Assembly (NCBI GenBank): GCA_015501595.1
Contig: JADNRX010000003.1
Location: forward strand, 496,001-560,000
DNA length: 64,000 nucleotides
Direction of reading: 5' to 3'
Source: Hymenopellis radicata
Taxonomy: Eukaryota; Basidiomycota; Agaricomycetes; Agaricales; Physalacriaceae
The notes beneath the pieces are model-generated. The model was not told the DNA's origin and did no database searches. It saw only the letters and a program-made list of their open reading frames with translations. Made by a program: the position numbers and the translations under genes. Below, piece by piece: positions 1 through 12,290 of this stretch (positions within the stretch are counted from its first letter, which is position 1; each line of letters opens with the position of its first letter).

Positions 1-653
1 ATGGTGCGGTCATTGTGACGATGAGGCGTCTATAGAGCACCATTAGAACTGGTATAGAGGCCCATTAGCTTTACACTTACAAAAATTCGGACCCCATTTT
101 GTCCATCACGCCTACTGACTGAGCAGACCTTGACAAGATCGAGGTCGTCGTGATACTCGTTGTATCCGATATCGATTTCAACCTTCACGTCATCGGAGAC
201 CTCATCGGATTGTGAAAAGTACACGCCGCCGACTGAGAAGGAGCCGCGCGAGATGAGAAACAGAGACTTGGAGGAAACAGGAAGCGCAAAATGGACCGAT
301 GTCTTGCCGATCTCTCTAAAGTCGGAAGGAATGAGCTCTGGGCATTCCTTCACGGTAAGATCAGAGGGAATAGGCCACTCCCAACGTTTAGCGCCCTACA
401 TGAAGGATGAGTACTGTACACGATTGAGACGAGGAGAAGGTGCACGTGCCCCCATGTAGGCAGCGTATTGTCTTTGGACAAAAGTAAGATGCCTGGCCAA
501 CAGTCCTAGAAGAATGATAGAACAAAGAGCTAGAGTGATCTTCCTGAATATCTTTCGTCGACGAGAGTCTGAGTGCCTGCCGCTAGCTTCCGAAGGAAGC
601 TCCTGGTAGTGAGAAGGAAGAAGGTCTGGAGTCTTCTTGTCGGCGGAATCCAT
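1..653 (-). CDS. Membrane-anchored basidiomycete protein, N-terminal part (cut by left edge)
   Basis: Reads leftward from an ATG at 653. The first exon (653-420) encodes a polar, basic N-terminus followed by a single hydrophobic segment (about residues 40-58, ITLALCSIILLGLLA), so the product is probably a type II membrane protein with its bulk outside the cytosol. A 42-bp intron (419-378, with a CTAAAC branch site) joins in phase to exon 2, which contains HFALPVSSKSLFLISRGS and, later, VCSVSRRDGQNGVRIF. This pattern (SLFLxSRGS, then KVCxVxRxxGxNGVxIF) recurs in a large uncharacterised Agaricomycete family of anchored beta-rich proteins; that assignment is from memory. A second GTAAGT..TAG intron near position 30 would carry the reading on into T-P-H-R and off the window. 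Function unknown. Confidence 0.6.
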
Positions 654-1203
654 GGAGTACTAGGAATGAAGAAAGGCATGACGCAGAGAGCACTTTATAC
701 CTTACGAGGAGCGCGGCGCCACGTAGATGATTACCATGTTGAATACATGAGGAGGACGTTGAGTCAACGAACTGCGGAAATGTAGGATCGCATCCCCACT
801 GCGGCACAGCTCAATGAGTCGAAGCATAGATCATGCCAGTCTCTCAAATACGAAGAGATGGATAGCGCCTGTCGCGCAGTGAGGAACTGAGACCTTGAGA
901 AATTATGGATTAGTTTGTGGATGCACCAAGTCTTGAGGTGCGGATCTCGGCCCGATGACTATAGGTCCGTGCATGAGGCCTACTTGCATTCAATTCGCTC
1001 AATGAATGGGCTTCATAAGGCGCAGCACCTACTAGTACTAGCGCTCCGAATCCGAAATACCTGCGCGCCGGATGGCGTAGACGGTAAAGACGAACCTCAT
1101 GTCGTCAAGTGTCAGATTGACAGTGATCACTTGTGGCATGAGGAATCCCGACACGGACAAACTAGCAAACCAATCTGCTGCTGCTCCTGTTTAACATGCC
1201 ACC
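654..1203. other. Intergenic, divergent promoter region
   Basis: No reading frame here has the codon use or homology expected of a gene. It lies between the starts of the leftward membrane protein (653) and the rightward F-box gene (1204), so it should hold both promoters. I see no repeat or RNA gene in it. Confidence 0.5.
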
Positions 1204-2326
1204 ATGTCGTCCTCCCTCCCCCAAGAGCTGGTCGACCGCATAATTGACTTGAACGCCGATCATGTCATCGCTCTGCACGCCTCGGCTCTCGTGTCGCGCT
1301 CCTGGACACCGCGCGCACAACGACATCTCTTCCGAACCATCGCCGTAGCCTTTTACAAGCCAAGGACGCTTGTGAACCTTGCATCTGTCTTTCGCGCTTC
1401 GTCGTTCCTCGCTTCTCATGTACAAACGGTCATCTTGACCGGTAACATGGACGCGTCAAAGTCGCGTCCCCCTTTTCCCCTTGACTCATTTAAATCCGTC
1501 CTGGATAACATTAGGGCGGCGGCGCAGGAAGTCAGTTTTATGGACATTGCCTACTCCTCGCTTCTGCAGACTGTCCAGAACCACCTCCTCGCCTTCTTGT
1601 CGACGCCCTCCATAAAATCCCTCGCGCTCGATGGAGCGGTATTCAACTTCCAGAGTTCGATGAATATAATCACCCTCCACCGAACCTCACGTCGCTGCGG
1701 GTTCAACATTTGGATATAGTTTGGGTGCCTCCTTCACCGTTCCCCCAGTCCACGAGAACTATCCCTCTGGAAAACCTCGAATTCCGAGGGTATTTCCTTG
1801 TTTCTTTTACCGATTTCCTGCGTGAACCGCACTGCCCATTGAGCATCCGGCGCCTCAGATCGCTCCGCCTCAGTGGCCCGTATTTCATAAAAGAACTCAA
1901 CGAGCTCTTTCCCCGCATTGCGGCGCTTAACCAGCTTACCATCAACTTTCCTTCGTATATTCCGTCAGGCAGGTTCTATTAGTATCTGTTCTCCACTTTG
2001 AGCTAATCGCCCTCTCAGATGTTCTCGAGCTTAATCTGTGTCCCCAGCTCCAGTCACTGACTTTTATGGTTGACCATCATCTCCTGACTGAGGTAGAGAC
2101 CTTCTTTGACACCGTTTTCTCGGCCGAGTATAGGTCAGACTCGCTGAATATCGTCAGCTTCTCGTTTGGCCCGAAAGCCATTCACTTGAAGAAAGACAAG
2201 AAATATTGGGAGCATATCATAAACCATCTGGAAAGCGTGTTTGAAGAAAGACGGCAGCCTTGGAGGAAATCATCATGGACTGAGAATTCAAGATGGACTG
2301 TTACTTTACAACGCGTCGATGTGTAG
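1204..2326 (+). pseudogene. F-box-like protein with one frameshift
   Basis: Starts MSSSLPQELVDRIIDLNAD, a typical basidiomycete F-box-like N-terminus (LPxELxDxIID), followed by leucine-rich stretches (FLSTPSIKSLALDG, LEFRGYFLVSF, LRSLRLSGPYF, LELNLCPQLQSLTF). Such proteins usually act as substrate adaptors of SCF ubiquitin ligases. Near 1664-1670 the reading must shift by two bases to go from VFNFQ to FDEYNHPPPNLTSLRVQHLD; no intron border fits, so the gene is either damaged or carries an assembly error. The next junction is best explained by a GC-AG intron at 1969-2018 (CAG|GCAGGT..CAG) giving YIPS-DVLELNL. The 3' end after about 2270 is uncertain; the stop at 2326 is one option. No other motif was recognised. 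Confidence 0.6.
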
Positions 2327-2393
2327 CTTTTGGGAATACAGTTCGTCGTAAAGGGATCAAAGCAATGATTTTTGCTCAGAGAGTTTCACCACC

Positions 2394-3848
2394 CTACGAA
2401 GCCTTCGTCAGGGTACTGATTGGTCTGAAATGAAGGTGGACGTACAGTTTTCCGGTATTACCGCCAGTGAAGAGCATAGGCAGAGCAACAGGAGCCTGTT
2501 CGAGGCCCTCGACAATGTGGAATTTGCGTTTGATGGATCCATCGGCAAGACCGCTTGCAATCTCTGCAATGGCTTCGGGATATCGAGCGGCATAGTCGAA
2601 GCTACAGGAATTGATCAAGATGCAGCACACCCAGTATTCGAAAGAGCATACACAATAAATCCTTGGAGTTTAGCACGCATCGAGATGAGAGTCAGGTAAT
2701 TTCTGAGTCCCTTCGGGCGACCATCTAACACTTCGTGAGTCTCGAATAGTCAGCACCAAACAAGGGTACTTACTGTAGTCAGAGATAGCACCACAGAGTG
2801 CTATCCGAGCATTTTGCGCGAGCCTCGTCAGGACGAGATCCAGGATGTCACCTAGTAAGCATGATCAGAACGCATTCAGTATGTCTTTTCATGAGCTGCA
2901 TACCACCGACGTTGTCAAAGAACGCGTTAACATATCCAAGACCTTTGAAGTCTTTCTCGAATGTGGGGCTCTTGTAGTTGAGCGCGACGTCGACGCCAAC
3001 ATCCTTGGTCAACCAATCACACTTCTCCTGCGTGCCAGCGATAGCAATAACCTTGGCCCCCCACCTCTTTCCGAGCTGGCACGCTAACGAGCCTACAGAT
3101 CCTGCAGCACCGGATACCACCAAGGTCTCCCCCTTCTTGACTTCACAGATATCCTTCAAGCCCTGCGGAGATACTGGGGTCAGAGGAGGATATCGGAATG
3201 ACATAAAGACGTACAAAGTACGCAGTCATGCCTGAGAACAGTCAAGAATTAGCGCTCTACGCAAGAAAAAGCCGCGAATCAACGTTACCTGACCCGCCCA
3301 AGTTGTTCAAAAAGTCCAGAGGGTCTGCGCCCGGGGGAGGCCTATTCGCAGGATTTAGGGCGGGGCGCGCATACGCTGAATCAACTTACACGACTTTGGT
3401 GACAGCTTTGTCATTCATTACAGCATATTCAGTCCAACCTACATAGTGCAGTTGTTGATAACCATTCAAGAAACGGGGAGAGGCAGAGAACTGACCAGCC
3501 GTTGCAGTGACCTGATCTCCGACTTTGAACTTGCTCCCTTCACCGACTTTGACTACAGTAGCCAATGTGATCGCGCGCATTGTCTGGTACTCGTTAAACA
3601 ATCGCATTTCGGTGAAGCATAATATGAGCAGAACGCACCTCGCCGAGACCAACAGGTGGGAGATAGCTTCGAGTGTCATTAAGCCAGCCTCGCATAGCAG
3701 GATCCAGAGAGATGTAGGCCACTTTCACAACAGTTTGATTGGGTCCGGGAACGAGATCTTGAAGCTTCGCTTCCTCTGTCCGGAAAGTAGTGGACTCAAT
3801 GGGGCCCTTGGGGCGCTCGTTGAGAACGATACGTTTGTAGGTCGACAT
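2394..3848 (-). CDS. NADP-dependent medium-chain oxidoreductase (PTGR1/leukotriene-B4 dehydrogenase type)
   Basis: Zinc-free medium-chain reductase that probably reduces the double bond of alpha,beta-unsaturated ketones or aldehydes with NADPH. Visible landmarks: VAYISLDPAMRGW near the N-terminus, the Rossmann motif VVSGAAGSVGSLACQLGK, DVALNYKS, YVNAFFDNVGG-DILDLVL, ALCGAISDY, GLRNYLTLISMRAKLQGFIV and FDYAARYPEAIAEIASGL. The gene has about eight introns of 41-57 bp, all GT-AG and all keeping frame (for example 3584-3638, 3439-3495, 3342-3389); one exon is only 17 nt (3215-3231). The length, about 340 residues, fits the family. The last 15 codons before the stop at 2394 are uncertain, because a further 3' intron is possible. 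Cytosolic; no signal peptide. It converges with the F-box gene on its left. Confidence 0.88.
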
Positions 3849-4088
3849 GATGTGGTAGAGAAGGAAGGCGGATAGTTATCAAAATCTTCCATGACGGTAC
3901 CGGTTATAACTGTTCATCGCACCGGCAAATGACAGTCCGAGATCGCGCACTAGCGTCCATGATAAGCATGTGATGATCAAGGATTGAAAATCTTCAGTGA
4001 TTGATGATTCTTCACCACAGACAAGTAGAGACCAGCAGCACCGCGCTACACTCAAGACATGCAATTATACCTGTAAATACAATAATGA

Positions 4089-6594
4089 TTATACTTTCTT
4101 GCTCTTGTACTGCTGCGCCATCTGTGATAAAACTGCATGCTCAATCGTCACCTCCCAAAGTTTCGTCCGTGCCATAATATTAGCATCGGCCAGAAGCGCT
4201 CTCCGTGCGTGTACCTCTTTCATGATCTCAACCTTGGACAGCTTCCTGTTCTGCACAGGCCCAACTGGAACAGGCTGTGCCACCTTCACCTTCCTAACAC
4301 TCGGAAACAGTGCAGATATCAATGCTGGTAACACTTCTCCGACATTCGCATTTTTTTCGGCCTCCTTGGCGATGTCCATCACATCTTTACCAAACCGTCC
4401 ATGAGCGCTCCCGTTATTCATGATAGCACGACGCGACATACCTTGTTGACGCGACTTTCCTTTGGTAAGACCTCCTTCATCGCGGTTTGGTCCCGGCGCC
4501 GACGCGACGTCAGGCTGGGCTACGTCCGGTAATTCCCAAGATGTTGTGCTTGGGGTGAGCAACTCGACATCTCCGAAAGAACTCATAGAAGGCATGGGAG
4601 ACGCAACGAGGGAAGGCGGCGCACTACAGTCCGTGAAGTTGGTATCAATATGGATGGCCGGGGGACGCGAAGAAGATGTAGAAGCGCCTGCGGTCTGTGC
4701 ATGAAGAGGCGCTGATGGAGCAGGACGTGCAGACTGTGCTAGTAGTGCCGGATCTATAGCGGAATCAGGGGGAGGACGCCAATGTGGAATGGAGTTCTCG
4801 GAACTATGTCCATTGTTTGCGATGACATTCACGGCAACGGGCGGTTGTGAAAGGCTTGTCGGGGAGTCGTCCAGCAGCTGCGACGTTGAAGCAGCTTGAG
4901 TTTCAACGGGGGCTGCTACCATTTCAGGCATTGAGAGAGTCTCCAGTAGATGGTCAGGACCGTCGTCCCAAACGTTGGGCATGATGGTCGCGTCGGCCGC
5001 AGATTGCTCCAACATGGAAAAATCAAAGTCAACGGGAAAATCTGGAGCTGGGGAGGACGACTCCAGCCCGACGTCGAGACGACCAAAGTCTTCAGCGGAC
5101 ACTGGGAGTGATTCAAATATGGGTAACCACGTATCCATAACCCATTGTTCAACGTCCGGAGGGGTGGTAGCGGCCGACGTGTCGCTGAGGAGTGTCTCCA
5201 GCGTTGGAAGGTTGTTGCTGGGTGATTCAGATGCAGAGAGTAACGATCCGACTAGTTCATCAAGCACATTGGCCTGGGTCTGGGGGTTGAGTTCGAGGAA
5301 GATGGAAGCGAAGACGAGGAAAGCGAGCTAGTGGACGGAAGCGACGGCAAGGAGGATTGCGATGGATCATGATATGATGCGAGTTCGGGACGGACGGCCA
5401 GGGATTCATTGCTAACATCAGCCAATATATTAGGCGGGGCTGGAGACGAAGGATACTGGAGGCTTGAAGGCGAGGAGGGATATGCAAGGTCGGAGGGTGA
5501 TGATGCGCGATGTGTGTGCGCTGGAGGAGATGGTTTCGGCGTAGGATCGGACCAGGATTGGAAGGATAATGGAGAGTTGCCGGCCGGTAGTGACCAAACA
5601 CCTTTGGCGCATCTGTACTGTCCGAGTCTGTGCTGGCGGCACCATCTTTGCCGTTCATCCTGAACCAGTAATTTTTTATGGCAGCTTTGCGAGTCGCCGA
5701 ACGGATATGGGTCATCAGCTGAGAAAGCAGGTACTTGCATCGAGGCATGTCATTTTCCCGACCGAAGTCGACGTTCCAATCACCCGCCCCCGCGGGTATG
5801 GAGCCAAACTTGACTTTCTTCCTCTCGAGCTCCTTTGGCGCGGGCGGCTGTTTCGCAAAAGCGCCTCTCGCAAACAGAACCAAAAGCTCGTGCAGCAGTG
5901 GTAACACGTCTTTGTCCTTGAGAAGAGCGCGAACGATTTCCGAATTGGAAGGTGTGGGTGCTCCATTACTCAGTTTACGACGCTTGGGAGCGGGACGTTC
6001 ATCGGCAGGAAGTTCGTCATCGATAACAATTGGGTTGGAACAAGTCCCGCGAGGTGTGGAGAGGATTGAAGTATTGACGTTGCCGACCAACCCTGCAGTA
6101 CCCAGAAGAGCTGACTGATTGCGGAGGAAATTGGAAGGAATGGGCTCCGATGGGCCGGGAAGAGGAATAGGCGGCGGTGGCGGGCGCTCGTAGAGCACGG
6201 ATGCTTTTCGCTTGAGTGACTTGTTTATTTTCCGTTTGTTGGTTGCTTCCCTGGATGACGAGGACGGACCGGATGTAGCGGCAGCAGCTTGATTATGCGC
6301 CGGAGGCCGAAGAGACGAGCTCAACGACAAGGCTAGTGGATTGACATGAAGTTCAATATCAAGTTGGGAACCAGGAAGTGCAATGGTCCCCACGTTTTGT
6401 GTAGAGTGCATGATATTTGCGATGCTGTTTGTACCGGGCAAAGCGAGGGCCGGCGAAGGTGACCTACCTCTCATGATTGGAGAAGCAGGAGGCGAGCCGC
6501 CAAAGAGAGACTGCCCGTCTTCTTCCATAGCGGACTGGCCGCTGTTCTCCATGTCGTCGATCAGAGCACTTTGTGGCGCGTCAGACAATGTCAT
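4089..6594 (-). CDS. Large nuclear low-complexity protein, uncharacterised
   Basis: Two long leftward blocks make one gene. The 5' block, starting at ATG 6594 (MTLSDAPQSALIDDMENS; the frame is open further upstream without an ATG), is Ser/Pro-rich with basic clusters that look like nuclear signals (NKRKINKSLKRKAS, PAPKRRKLSNG) and one ordered segment: VRALLKDKDVLPLLHELLVLF through ARKAAIKNYWFRMNG. The 3' block (to 4089) is acidic, then Ser/Thr/Pro-rich, ending in a basic helical segment (NRKLSKVEIMKEVHARRAL..). Between about 5600 and 5330 the reading changes frame; a donor GTGTTTGG near 5605 and an acceptor CCACTAG near 5330 suggest one or two introns, which I could not fix exactly. About 800 residues. 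It looks like a chromatin or transcription factor, but I recognise no named domain. Confidence 0.65.
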
Positions 6595-7646
6595 GCCTGG
6601 CTCTTCAATAATACACACCTCGCGAGTGCGATTGACCGATTGCGAAGAGAAAGACGGCAAGGCAGCCAGCGTGAAGAATATTTAGGTAAAAGGCGCTGCC
6701 TGAAAATAGAGGGCAAATCGTCAAAATCGCCTAAACAAGGATACACGCGACTGACCACTACCACGCTGTGAATGTGGCTACAACCGCAGAGAAGGCGACT
6801 CGAGAGATTGTGGTGGTGGGAGGGAAAAGAAAAGGTAAACACGTCACAACACTGCACAAGTGGTCGGTTCCGACGACGCGTGACCCTGGCGCGACCTTTC
6901 TTGGTGCACACCTACGCCGAGGTTCTTGATGTGTCCAACGATTTGACCTCACCCGGCCGAATCTCCAACTCCCGATGTATATGCCCCGTCGGGTACCGGC
7001 CTTTCGAGTTTTCCTCCTGTTTCAACCGCAAATAGCTCTGCGGGACGTTGGCTATCTGTCCAACTTTACCATCAACTCTCCGGATTGATATACAGGTACT
7101 TGATATACATGTGGACGGTCATAGATGCCGTGGCGTACTATTTCTGCCACATGCGCCTCAATCACATTCAAAACTCATAGTCTCTTGGAGTTCATGCTTT
7201 CATACGACGTTGAGCACTATCAAATTGTGGCGCTGGCAATAGAATTGTAATCTGATTCCCTAAAGCTACTTGACGACGGGCACAACCTGAGGGCCGGAGC
7301 GTCATCAGAAAAGATAGGAAAGATCTCCTGTAAGCAATGGGGCCGTCTATTATCGGCAAGAGCTCGCTTGAAAGTGAGTCACTGTGTAGATTGGTTCCAG
7401 CGAATGCATGACGGGGCTCTGGACGGGTTCACTGTGCCCGACGTTGCTTAACGGCGCGCAAGATGAAATTGGAAGTCGAGGCCAGGGATGCTATCGCCAA
7501 GTCTATTCGGCGCGTGGAAACGAAGCGCTTACGTACCCGATGGAGCTCTTAAAAGGTGGAATCCCTTTTTGGTTGACATATTCTTCCTTCCTGCCTCCAT
7601 CCCTCTTGCAGTGTACGCTAGACGTTTCCAACAGCCCACTCCGACA
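6595..7646. other. Intergenic, divergent promoters
   Basis: About 1 kb between the starts of the nuclear protein (-) and the GPI-anchored protein (+). Short open frames here show no homology or intron logic. A possible leader exon of the leftward gene lies near 6600-6660. Nothing else was recognised. Confidence 0.45.
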
Positions 7647-8589
7647 ATGTTCTCGCCTTTCTTTAAGTTCACCGCCCTTGCCCTTGTCATTGCTGGCGTT
7701 ATCGCCCAGACGACGTTGACCATCAACACCCCGCAAGTTTCTTTTTCCCTCCGCAGTCGCAGTTGGCTCATCTCGCCGCAGTTCCAACGTCGTCACTTGC
7801 CAGCCTACCCTTCTTCAATGGACTGGAGGTCAAGGTACGCTCTTTTCATCCTAGGTAACGCAGAGCCCTGAGTCGTCTTTTTTCTCCTAGCCCCATACCA
7901 ACTTGTAAGTATTGCTTCGTTTCTGCTCACGCTTTTGCCAATTCTCGGTCTTCTAGTTGTACGTTGACGTTCTTTCACATTCGTCCCTTTTATTAACCAC
8001 ATACATGCAGCATCACCTCTGGCGACGACTCTTCGGGTGCTACCATCCAGGATCTTGGCACGCAAAATGACAACTCGGAGACTTACACACCCACTGTGCA
8101 AGCCAGTGCGTTCGCCTGCTTACCAAGTCTTCGTTGGGCGCTAAACTTTTATACCAGACACCCGCATAGTCTTCAACATTCGGGATAGCACTGGTCTCAT
8201 CGCCCAGACCGGTATCATCACCGTTGGCGCGGGTAGCAGTACGTCGTTCACGTTATCCACGGCTACATCATCTAACTTGTCTGCTTTTAGCCACCACCTG
8301 CAGTACCAGCGCGGCTAGTGGAAGCACAGCGGCAAGTGGTGGTGCGACCGCCTCTGGTACAACTGGCGGTTCTACCGGTGCCACCACTGGCAGCGGGTGC
8401 GCTCTATCCTTCTCATATTATTGCGCAACGCTAACTTCTCTTAGCTCTTCCACCAAGACCACCGGAACTTCCACCGGCACTTCCACTGGCTCCTCCTCCA
8501 CGTCATCCGGCAATGCCGCGTCTGCCCAGCTCTCCGGCGCTGGCTTTGCAGGTGTCATCGGTGCCGCCTTGGTTGCCCTCCTTGCTTAA
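7647..8589 (+). CDS. GPI-anchored Ser/Thr-rich cell-wall protein with Kre9/Knh1-like domain
   Basis: Secreted, wall-associated protein. ATG at 7647 begins MFSPFFKFTALALVIAGVIA, a clear signal peptide, followed by LTINTP-SNVVTCQPTLLQWTGG, the opening of a Kre9/Knh1-type Ig-like domain, then APYQL-F-ITSGDDSSGATI and RIVFNIRDSTGLIAQTGIIT. The C-terminal part is almost only Ser/Thr/Gly/Ala, ends in a hydrophobic tail (GAGFAGVIGAALVALLA) and carries the N-A-A/S-A pattern of a GPI site. At least seven introns are needed. The first is GC-AG (7733-7781). Exon 3 is 14 nt (7891-7904). Between two 52-bp introns (7905-7956 and 7959-8010) only two bases, TT at 7957-7958, can be exon: without them the frame closes. 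Later introns all restore frame. About 190 residues, usual for the family. It probably modulates wall glucan or adhesion; the function is inferred. Confidence 0.85.
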
Positions 8590-9571
8590 GCTGGGAAGAT
8601 GGACTTGGCTTGATGTTTCTTTTGGATTCTCTGTCACGAACTCTTCTCCTTACGCTCGTTTGGGCTGTCCATTCTTTACCCCAACAAGTACTGTGTTTAG
8701 TTTTTTTTAATTCCTTTTCACCATCACGCATTGTGAACGTTCCTCTCGTACAGTTAGATGTTTACCTACGAATCACCACGGAATGCCATCTTCATGCGTC
8801 GAATTGTACAAGTTTGGTTGGACAGTGGGAGTTGCGTGTTGCGTAGACTTTGTCCAAGTCAAGTGGCGACGTGAGTGATGAAGAGAAGAGCAGCCGGGAT
8901 CGGTGATACCCGGTGGTTTGGGGTGAGGTCCGGGAAACAGCATGCGAGATGGTTTCCGCGGGAGACGCCACATTGTGGACGTCCCAAAAAAGACATGTAT
9001 ACCTGTATAGTAATACATGTCTATCTACACGATCGAGAAACGCATGGCAGGTGAGACCCTCGGGCCTCAAATACCTGTTAATTTTGCAGTGAGAATTTTG
9101 CATTCGGGTAGGAGTACTTACAAGTTGAGTGCGGGACTAGACTATCAATCGATCGATGCGCTCATGACATTCCTACTAGCAACTCTAAAACCCTGGCATT
9201 TTTGCCGAGCGGTGGCGAGAATTCTCCGAAGGTACTATCACTCTCAAAGTCACGGTCATGTCCTCACTCTATCTAGGATTGGACCCACTTGTACACGGCA
9301 TTTTCTCGCTTATTACACCAGTCCCTCATGTCCCATCGGGAAGTGTATACCCAGACGATTCGGTACCATGACGGAATCACATCTCTGGCTGGCACGGAAT
9401 CCTGTTACCCCGCATTTGAACCCTTGACTTGCCGAAATACTAATGTGACCGGATGACCTCCCTCGATTAAACTAGTATTTGAAGCTTGCTGCCCTGTTCA
9501 TGTGTGCACTCGTCTTCCCCGCATCTCCCACCTCCAGTCTCGCGCCGCAACGCTGTTGACGCCTCCTCACT
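8590..9571. other. Gene-free spacer
   Basis: About 1 kb between the wall protein and the sugar transporter. I see no coding frame. A 10-bp inverted repeat (AGACATGTAT .. ATACATGTCT, 8990-9021) could form a hairpin 400 bp past the wall-protein stop. Confidence 0.4.
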
Positions 9572-12119
9572 ATGGCTCCCCGCTCGCTGCCGGAGTGGAC
9601 GATCGTGGACTTCATTCATCGAGGCCCGTGGTGGACAAATCGAGGTGAGCGTTTCCTTTGAGCTCCGCCGCACATCACTGACTTTGCGCGTCTAGGAATC
9701 GTGTCGCTCAACCTGTGTCTCTTCCTGTCGCTGATCACGTCCTGTGTGAACGGACTGGATTCCTCTCTGGTCAACGGTAAGCCCGCCGCCGTACCGTCGG
9801 GAACACCTTTTCTCACTAGTGCACGCGCCCCTTCATAGGTTTACAGATTCTTCCGGACTGGCAGATTTTTTTCAACCATCCAGAAGGAAAAGCGCTAGGT
9901 GAGTTATGCCGCCCGCTGGTCAGCTCGTGTGATAGCTCACAGGTGGATCTTCGCAGGTTTGATTCAGTCTGCGCAAAACATTGGGGGCTTCATTGTCAGT
10001 TGTAGAGCGCGCGCGCATTCCTCTTTCGTGCTCATGTTCTATGTCTAGGCTCTTCCAATAACACCATTCGTGTCCGATACACTAGGACGACGCGCGAGTC
10101 TGTTCATTGGATCTCTGATCCTTCTGGCAGGCGTCGCGATCCAATTCGCAGCACCAACCGTCAAACTCTTCATTGGTGCCCGAGTGATACGTAAGTTGCT
10201 CCCCGCTCTAGCCGTCCTTATCTCACAGAGTTGTTCAGTTGGCTTCGGCCTAGCCTTCTGCACGAATTCTGCACCCTTACTTCTCCTTGAATTGGCGTAT
10301 CCCACACAGGTGCCTTCCATTACTGTCTGTCGTAAAACTGAAGTCGAGCTATGTTCAGCGAGGGAAAATCACGTCGTTCTACAATTCTAGTTGGTATTTT
10401 GGGAGTATAATCTCCGCTTGGGTAAGTAACCATCATCGAACTTTGGGACGGTGGCGCTCAACGGAAATGCGTTCTAGGTCTGCTATGGATCTTACATACA
10501 TACGCAAGGCAGCATGTGGTCCTGGAGAATACCGACCCTCATACAAGGGCCGTACCCCTCCTTCAAGTGTGCTTGATCTGGTGGGTATATTTTCTCACTT
10601 TGTCGGTGGGGAGAGCTCACGCCACCATCAAACGTATTCAGGTTCACCCCCGAGAGTCCACGGTTTCTCGTCTCAAAGGGTTATGTCAGTCGGACCTCAT
10701 TTTGAGAATGAATTGCATCTAACAGGATGGTCAGGAGGGAAAGGCAGCCCAAATTCTTGCGAAATACCACGCGAACGGTGGAGATGAGAGGGATCCTCTA
10801 GGTAACTGTTTCTGGAACAGACGCTATTCAATCGGTTAACCGCTTCTCTATCTACCCTTCAGTGGTCTTCGAACTCGCTCAAATCCGACATGCACTGCGG
10901 ATGGAGGAGCTCAACAACAAGCATACTTCCTATTGGTCGCTCTTAGCCACTCCGGGGAATCGTAGGAGGATGACGCTAATCATCGCTATAGCTATTTTCT
11001 CTCAGTGGAGGTGAGTATTTTCATTACCCTCCGGGCCGCCCGCTTGACGCTTCCCAGTGGAAACGGTCTTGTGTCGTATTATATCAATCTTGTGCTTGAA
11101 GGCGTTGGGATTACAAGCGCCGAAACCAAGGCCGCAATAAACGGTGGTCTCCAGGTCAGCCTTTTATCCTTCGCATTTTTCCGCCTGGGAAAAGCTCACC
11201 TTTTCTTGGACGAACAGATTTTCAACCTGGTTGTTGCCCTCGGCTCCGCGTCTCTGATTGACTGGGTCGGTCGAAGAACTCTCTTCATCGTGTCAAATTC
11301 CGGGATGCTTGTTGGTACGATCGTTTGCGAGAAAAGACCGCGCGCATCCGCTAAGGCAATTTTTAGCTTTTGGGTGCTGGACGATCACGGAGGCTTTATT
11401 CAACGAACTGCATCGCGCTTCCGCCGCGAAAGGTGAGCACAAGGAAGGAACTTGCAATACAGATTTCGGAACTCATGACCTCTCTCTCTCTCAGCTACCA
11501 TTCCGCTCATTTTTCTTTACTATTTCTTTTATGACATTGCCTATTCTCCGATGCTCGTGGCGTACACTTTGGAGATCCTGCCCTACAAAATCCGAGCTAA
11601 AGGGTTCGCCGTTATGGTATACAGTCTTTCTTCTCCTAAGTTGCATTCTAACAGTTTTCCTTAGAACATCGCAGTCATGTTGACCATCGCTTTCAACCAG
11701 TTTGTGAATCCGTGGGCGATACAGGCCATTGGATGGTGGTATTACATCGTATACTGCGGGTGGCTCATCATTGAGCTCGTATTCGTCGTGACCTTCATCG
11801 TGGAAACCAAAGGTCAGTAAGAGGAATGAATCCTTGCACGACTTTTTCCATCTCATCATCTGCCACAGGACGAACACTGGAAGAAACTGCCGCCATCTTC
11901 GACGGCGAGCAGCAGGAACAGGATATAGCTCACATGGGCGGCGAAGCTGCCACCATGACCATGTCAAGGGCGGTTGCACTCGAGGACCGAGTCCCGACTG
12001 ATTCAGATGAATCCCACCGGTGGTCACAAGACAAAGAGTCCGAGACGTATCATCCTATTCGTCCGCGACAGACCCCCGAAGTCTCTTTCCACTCTCGCGA
12101 TATCGGGCGAGCTATATGA
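9572..12119 (+). CDS. MFS sugar transporter (lactose/hexose permease-like) with a 1-nt frameshift
   Basis: Plasma-membrane sugar:proton symporter of the major facilitator superfamily. From MAPRSLPEWTIVDFIHRGP (9572), exons encode the usual landmarks: NGLDSSLVNG-LQILPDW in TM1, SDTLGRRASLFIG (D-x-x-GRR), RGKITSFYNSSWYFGSIISAW, MWSWRIPTLIQG, FTPESPRFLVSKG (PESPRxL), GNGLVSYYINLVLEGVGI, IDWVGRRTLF, FLYYFFYDIAYSPMLVAYTLEILPYKIRAKG and VETKGRTLEETAAIFDG. About twelve introns of 45-60 bp are needed and nearly all fit without difficulty. One lesion is visible: at 10546-10551 (CAAGGGCCGTACC) one base is missing, so IPTLIQG must shift frame to reach VPLLQVCLIW. Because the rest is so well kept this may be an assembly error; otherwise it is a very young pseudogene. 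The neighbouring amylase fits a role in starch-derived sugar uptake. Confidence 0.82.
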
Positions 12120-12290
12120 TCATTTAATATGATGTATTAAAAAGGTAACACTATCCAGTTGTATTTTTATGCTGTATTTCGCGAGATGGATTGTCTGTGT
12201 CTGTGTCACTGATTACATACGCCGCTGTAATATCATCCTTCCGAAAATCCCAGAAAAATCCTGATGTCCATGACCTATTACGCCATCTCA

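Noticed and set aside
8990..9021. 10-bp inverted repeat as a terminator
   Set aside because: Rho-independent-type hairpins do not end fungal pol II genes, and it lies 400 bp past the stop; kept only as a note.
9017..9427. 136-codon frame MSIYTIEKRMAGETLGPQ
   Set aside because: Overlaps a hairpin, has no family resemblance and no splice continuation; judged chance.
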